A stretch of 10,000 nt of DNA from the NCBI GenBank assembly GCA_009663005.1, contig VIGQ01002152.1, forward strand, positions 92,501 to 102,500, read 5' to 3'. The position numbers and the translations under genes are program-made. The first letter of the stretch is position 1; every line of letters starts with the position of its first letter. This document shows, in pieces, positions 8,632-10,000 of this stretch. This DNA comes from Actinidia chinensis. Lineage: Eukaryota; Streptophyta; Magnoliopsida; Ericales; Actinidiaceae. The notes beneath the pieces were generated by a model that searched no databases, was not told where the DNA came from, and saw only the letters and a list, made by a program, of their open reading frames with translations.

Positions 8632-8656
8632 TTAGGAAGATTCCTAATCCATTAGG
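8632..8656. promoter_or_regulatory. Overlapping inverted repeats upstream of the TATA box
   Basis: TTAGGAA, GA, TTCCTAA (8632-8647) is a perfect dyad. Its right arm overlaps a second one: CCTAAT, CC, ATTAGG (8643-8656). It lies between the palindrome array and the TATA box, a position typical of a proximal promoter element. No named factor site is recognised. Confidence 0.55.
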
Positions 8657-8673
8657 ACTCAATGTGGAGTGCC

Positions 8674-8681
8674 TATATATA
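8674..8681 (+). promoter_or_regulatory. TATA box of the LTR promoter
   Basis: CTATATATACCC, with TATATATA at 8674-8681, is a strong plant TATA box on the element's coding strand. Transcription would be expected to start about 25-35 bases downstream, near 8705-8715, which would set the U3/R border. No other TATA-like site in this LTR has such good context. Confidence 0.65.
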
Positions 8682-9147
8682 CCCTTTATATCTTTTGAAG
8701 AGGACGTGATTGTAGGGTTTTTCTCAGACTTAGTTTAGTTTCAAAGTTCTTTCCATACTTCTGTAAGTTTTTAATTAAAGTCTGTTGGTTTTAAATTAAT
8801 TATGATTTTTGGCAATTAATTATAGTTTTTCAATCTCTTGGCATTAATGCAATTATCTTTGGTTCACATCGTTAGTAAGTTATTTTATTTCAGAATGCAG
8901 TCAATATTAGATTTGTTACCTAGCTATGAGTGGTAGTTTTCTTATTGGAATCGATTGTGCAGTCAATCGAGAACAGGATGAACAATGAGGTACATATTTT
9001 CATCGTTAGATTTTTCTAATTTTTATCTTCTTGTTCACAATCTAAAATACTTTCGAAAAAACTGGGAGTGCAATTATGTCGATAAATAATTAGTGTTATT
9101 CGGATCGAGGATAACTACCATGATTAAAATAAAGACAGATTTATTAC

Positions 9148-9179
9148 TTCGAACAACTTGGGAGTCCTATATGTTCGAA
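9148..9179. repeat. Pair of TTCGAA sites in R/U5
   Basis: TTCGAA occurs at 9148-9153 and 9174-9179, with a third at 9052-9057. Between the pair is CTTGGGAGTCC, close to the CTTGGGAGTTCGAAC that opens the U3 array at 8298. This may be a stray unit of the same repeat. Confidence 0.4.
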
Positions 9180-9443
9180 TCATATTTTGTGTGGGACTCG
9201 ATGATGCAATACCATGCTCATAACAAACAGATCTATGTAGAGGTGAAGTAAGTAAGAATATTTTAGTTTTAAAAGTTAAATTTTTCAAATTAAGACCTCA
9301 AGATTAGTCGAAGGATTTGAGTTTTAATCGCCTCCATTGGGATTCCGAGAAACTCGTTGACTGGCTCGATCGATTCTGAGTTCCTTTTAATATCAAGTTA
9401 ATCAGTTTTTTTTTTATTTTTTTAAATTTAGTTCAACTCATCA

Positions 9444-9449
9444 AATAAA
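9444..9449 (+). terminator. Possible polyadenylation signal AATAAA in the LTR
   Basis: AATAAA lies in T-rich DNA well downstream of the TATA box, a reasonable place for LTR transcript ends. Plant signals are loose and the region is AT-rich, so chance is likely. Another AATAAA at 8247-8252 lies upstream of the TATA box. Confidence 0.25.
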
Positions 9450-9648
9450 TTCAAATCAATATTTTTTTATTTTTAATTTTTGCGCAATAATAGGATTTGA
9501 TTAAGATTGCATTGTAGGGTGTTTTAAGTTTTTCTGTTGTCCACCTTTACAACTGTTCCTTGTTGGGATCGATACTCGTATTTCAGTTTTTTTAACTACT
9601 TCGCTGCCCGTATACTTGCCTGTAAGAATTCACTTCTGGGAGCTAATC

Positions 9649-9864
9649 ACAACTCACCTCAGGTATCTCCTCCCTTGTCGCCTACATTGCTTTGGCAACA
9701 TTGAAAATGTTCAGCTCAAGAGTCATGTTCCAAAAGCCCTAAATCGGACTATCCCATTCCTTTCCTACATTGATGAACGCAATCGAACGTTGAAATGAAA
9801 AGAAATGGCCCATGGAATTAATGGGAATTTTAGTCTCTAATTTAGCCACTGGTTGCATATTAAG
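9649..9864. other. Flanking DNA right of the LTR
   Basis: More C-rich than the LTR and without similarity I recognise. An open frame at 9616-9798 (+) starts within the LTR end and shows no domain, so I do not call it a gene. It may be another element or ordinary intergenic DNA. Confidence 0.45.
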
Positions 9865-9900
9865 CACTACAAAATCCATCGAAAGTAGAAACTTTCGACT
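9865..9900 (+). mobile_element. Possible CACTA-type transposon terminus
   Basis: CACTACAAAATCC starts at 9865, matching the usual CACTACAA start of CACTA (EnSpm) terminal inverted repeats. Just inside is a perfect stem: TCGAAAGT (9879-9886), loop AGAA, ACTTTCGA (9891-9898). Plant CACTA ends often carry TCGAAA-type subterminal repeats. The other terminus would lie beyond the window, so this stays tentative. Confidence 0.3.
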
Positions 9901-10000
9901 TTAACCAAGACATCTTCTACTCCTCCTCTTGGTATCTGTATGCTACGGTCGGCTAGTTGGAGGTCACTGAGGTTGGTTTCAACTCTCTCAAGCCTAACTT

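Larger units (their letters stand above)
1..9648 (+). mobile_element. Degenerate Ty3/gypsy LTR retrotransposon, Athila-like, 5' part outside the window
   Basis: Remnants of gag, protease, reverse transcriptase, RNase H, integrase, an env-like ORF, a 3' untranslated region and one LTR follow each other on the + strand in the order expected for an env-class plant Ty3/gypsy element. Domain spacing is close to normal, so I see no large nested insertion in the coding part. Every domain carries stops and frameshifts, so the copy cannot move by itself. No 5' LTR, primer binding site or N-terminal gag is present, so the element enters from the left edge. The Athila assignment rests on the wording of conserved peptides (such as NAATRKDHF in RT and GPF plus GAIEI after integrase) and on the env-like ORF after pol. 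The right boundary is uncertain by about 20 bases because the 5' LTR and left target-site duplication cannot be seen. Confidence 0.9.
8118..9648 (+). mobile_element. 3' long terminal repeat, about 1.5 kb
   Basis: The LTR supplies promoter, transcript end and integration ends. It begins near 8118 (TCATTGG, possibly a mutated TG start) or at 8126 (TGTATAAGTG). Inside are an AT-rich start, the ten-copy palindrome array, a TATA box at 8674-8681 and a long U5 with T-rich blocks. Near the end, GTTGGGATCGATACTCG (9563-9579) and CCCGTATACTTGCC (9607-9620) resemble the U5 terminus of Athila-like LTRs. The right end is a CA at about 9632, 9648 or 9651. No primer binding site such as TGGCGCC follows and pol lies upstream, so this is the 3' LTR. 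A second copy for comparison is outside the window. Confidence 0.75.

Noticed and set aside
9616..9798. 60-codon + strand frame at the LTR edge
   Set aside because: It crosses the likely LTR boundary, has no recognised motif, and fits a chance open frame.

Overview
The window reads as plant nuclear DNA, probably from a eudicot: AT-rich, with no intact gene of useful length on either strand. Almost all of it (about 1 to 9648) is one old, heavily mutated LTR retrotransposon on the + strand. It belongs to the Ty3/gypsy superfamily and looks like the Athila clade, the plant lineage that carries an extra env-like ORF after pol. The call rests on short conserved peptides found in the right order in all three forward frames, separated by many stops and frameshifts. 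I could run no searches, so family names come from recognition of motifs.

Layout: C-terminal gag remnant (1-545), aspartic protease (600-965), connector (966-1300), reverse transcriptase (1300-2425), RNase H (2425-2900), integrase with a GPF module (2900-4222). Then comes a 1.2-kb non-coding spacer (4223-5415) with a cluster of TTCGAA palindromes, a GA-rich tract and a plausible intron. It is followed by a broken env-like ORF (5416-6497), a 1.6-kb 3' untranslated stretch (6498-8117) that ends in a perfect hairpin and a decayed polypurine tract, and a 3' LTR of about 1.5 kb (near 8118-8126 to near 9648). The 5' LTR, primer binding site and N-terminal gag lie upstream of the window. From about 9650 to the end is flanking DNA, with one possible CACTA-type transposon terminus near 9865.

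The structure most worth attention is in the LTR. Ten copies of a palindrome with core GCGTTCGAACGC lie at 8301-8620, just upstream of a TATA box. Their centre-to-centre spacings are 33, 41, 32, 33, 21, 43, 32, 42 and 32 bp, close to 2, 3 or 4 turns of the DNA helix. A second, smaller cluster of the same motif lies 3.8 kb upstream (4467-4571), in the spacer before the env-like ORF, and shares flanking bases as well as the core. The spacer also holds a strong splice donor (4981) and acceptor (5389) that would place an exon directly in front of the env-like start codon. Together these suggest, as inference only, a separately regulated env-like transcript that reuses the control motif of the LTR.
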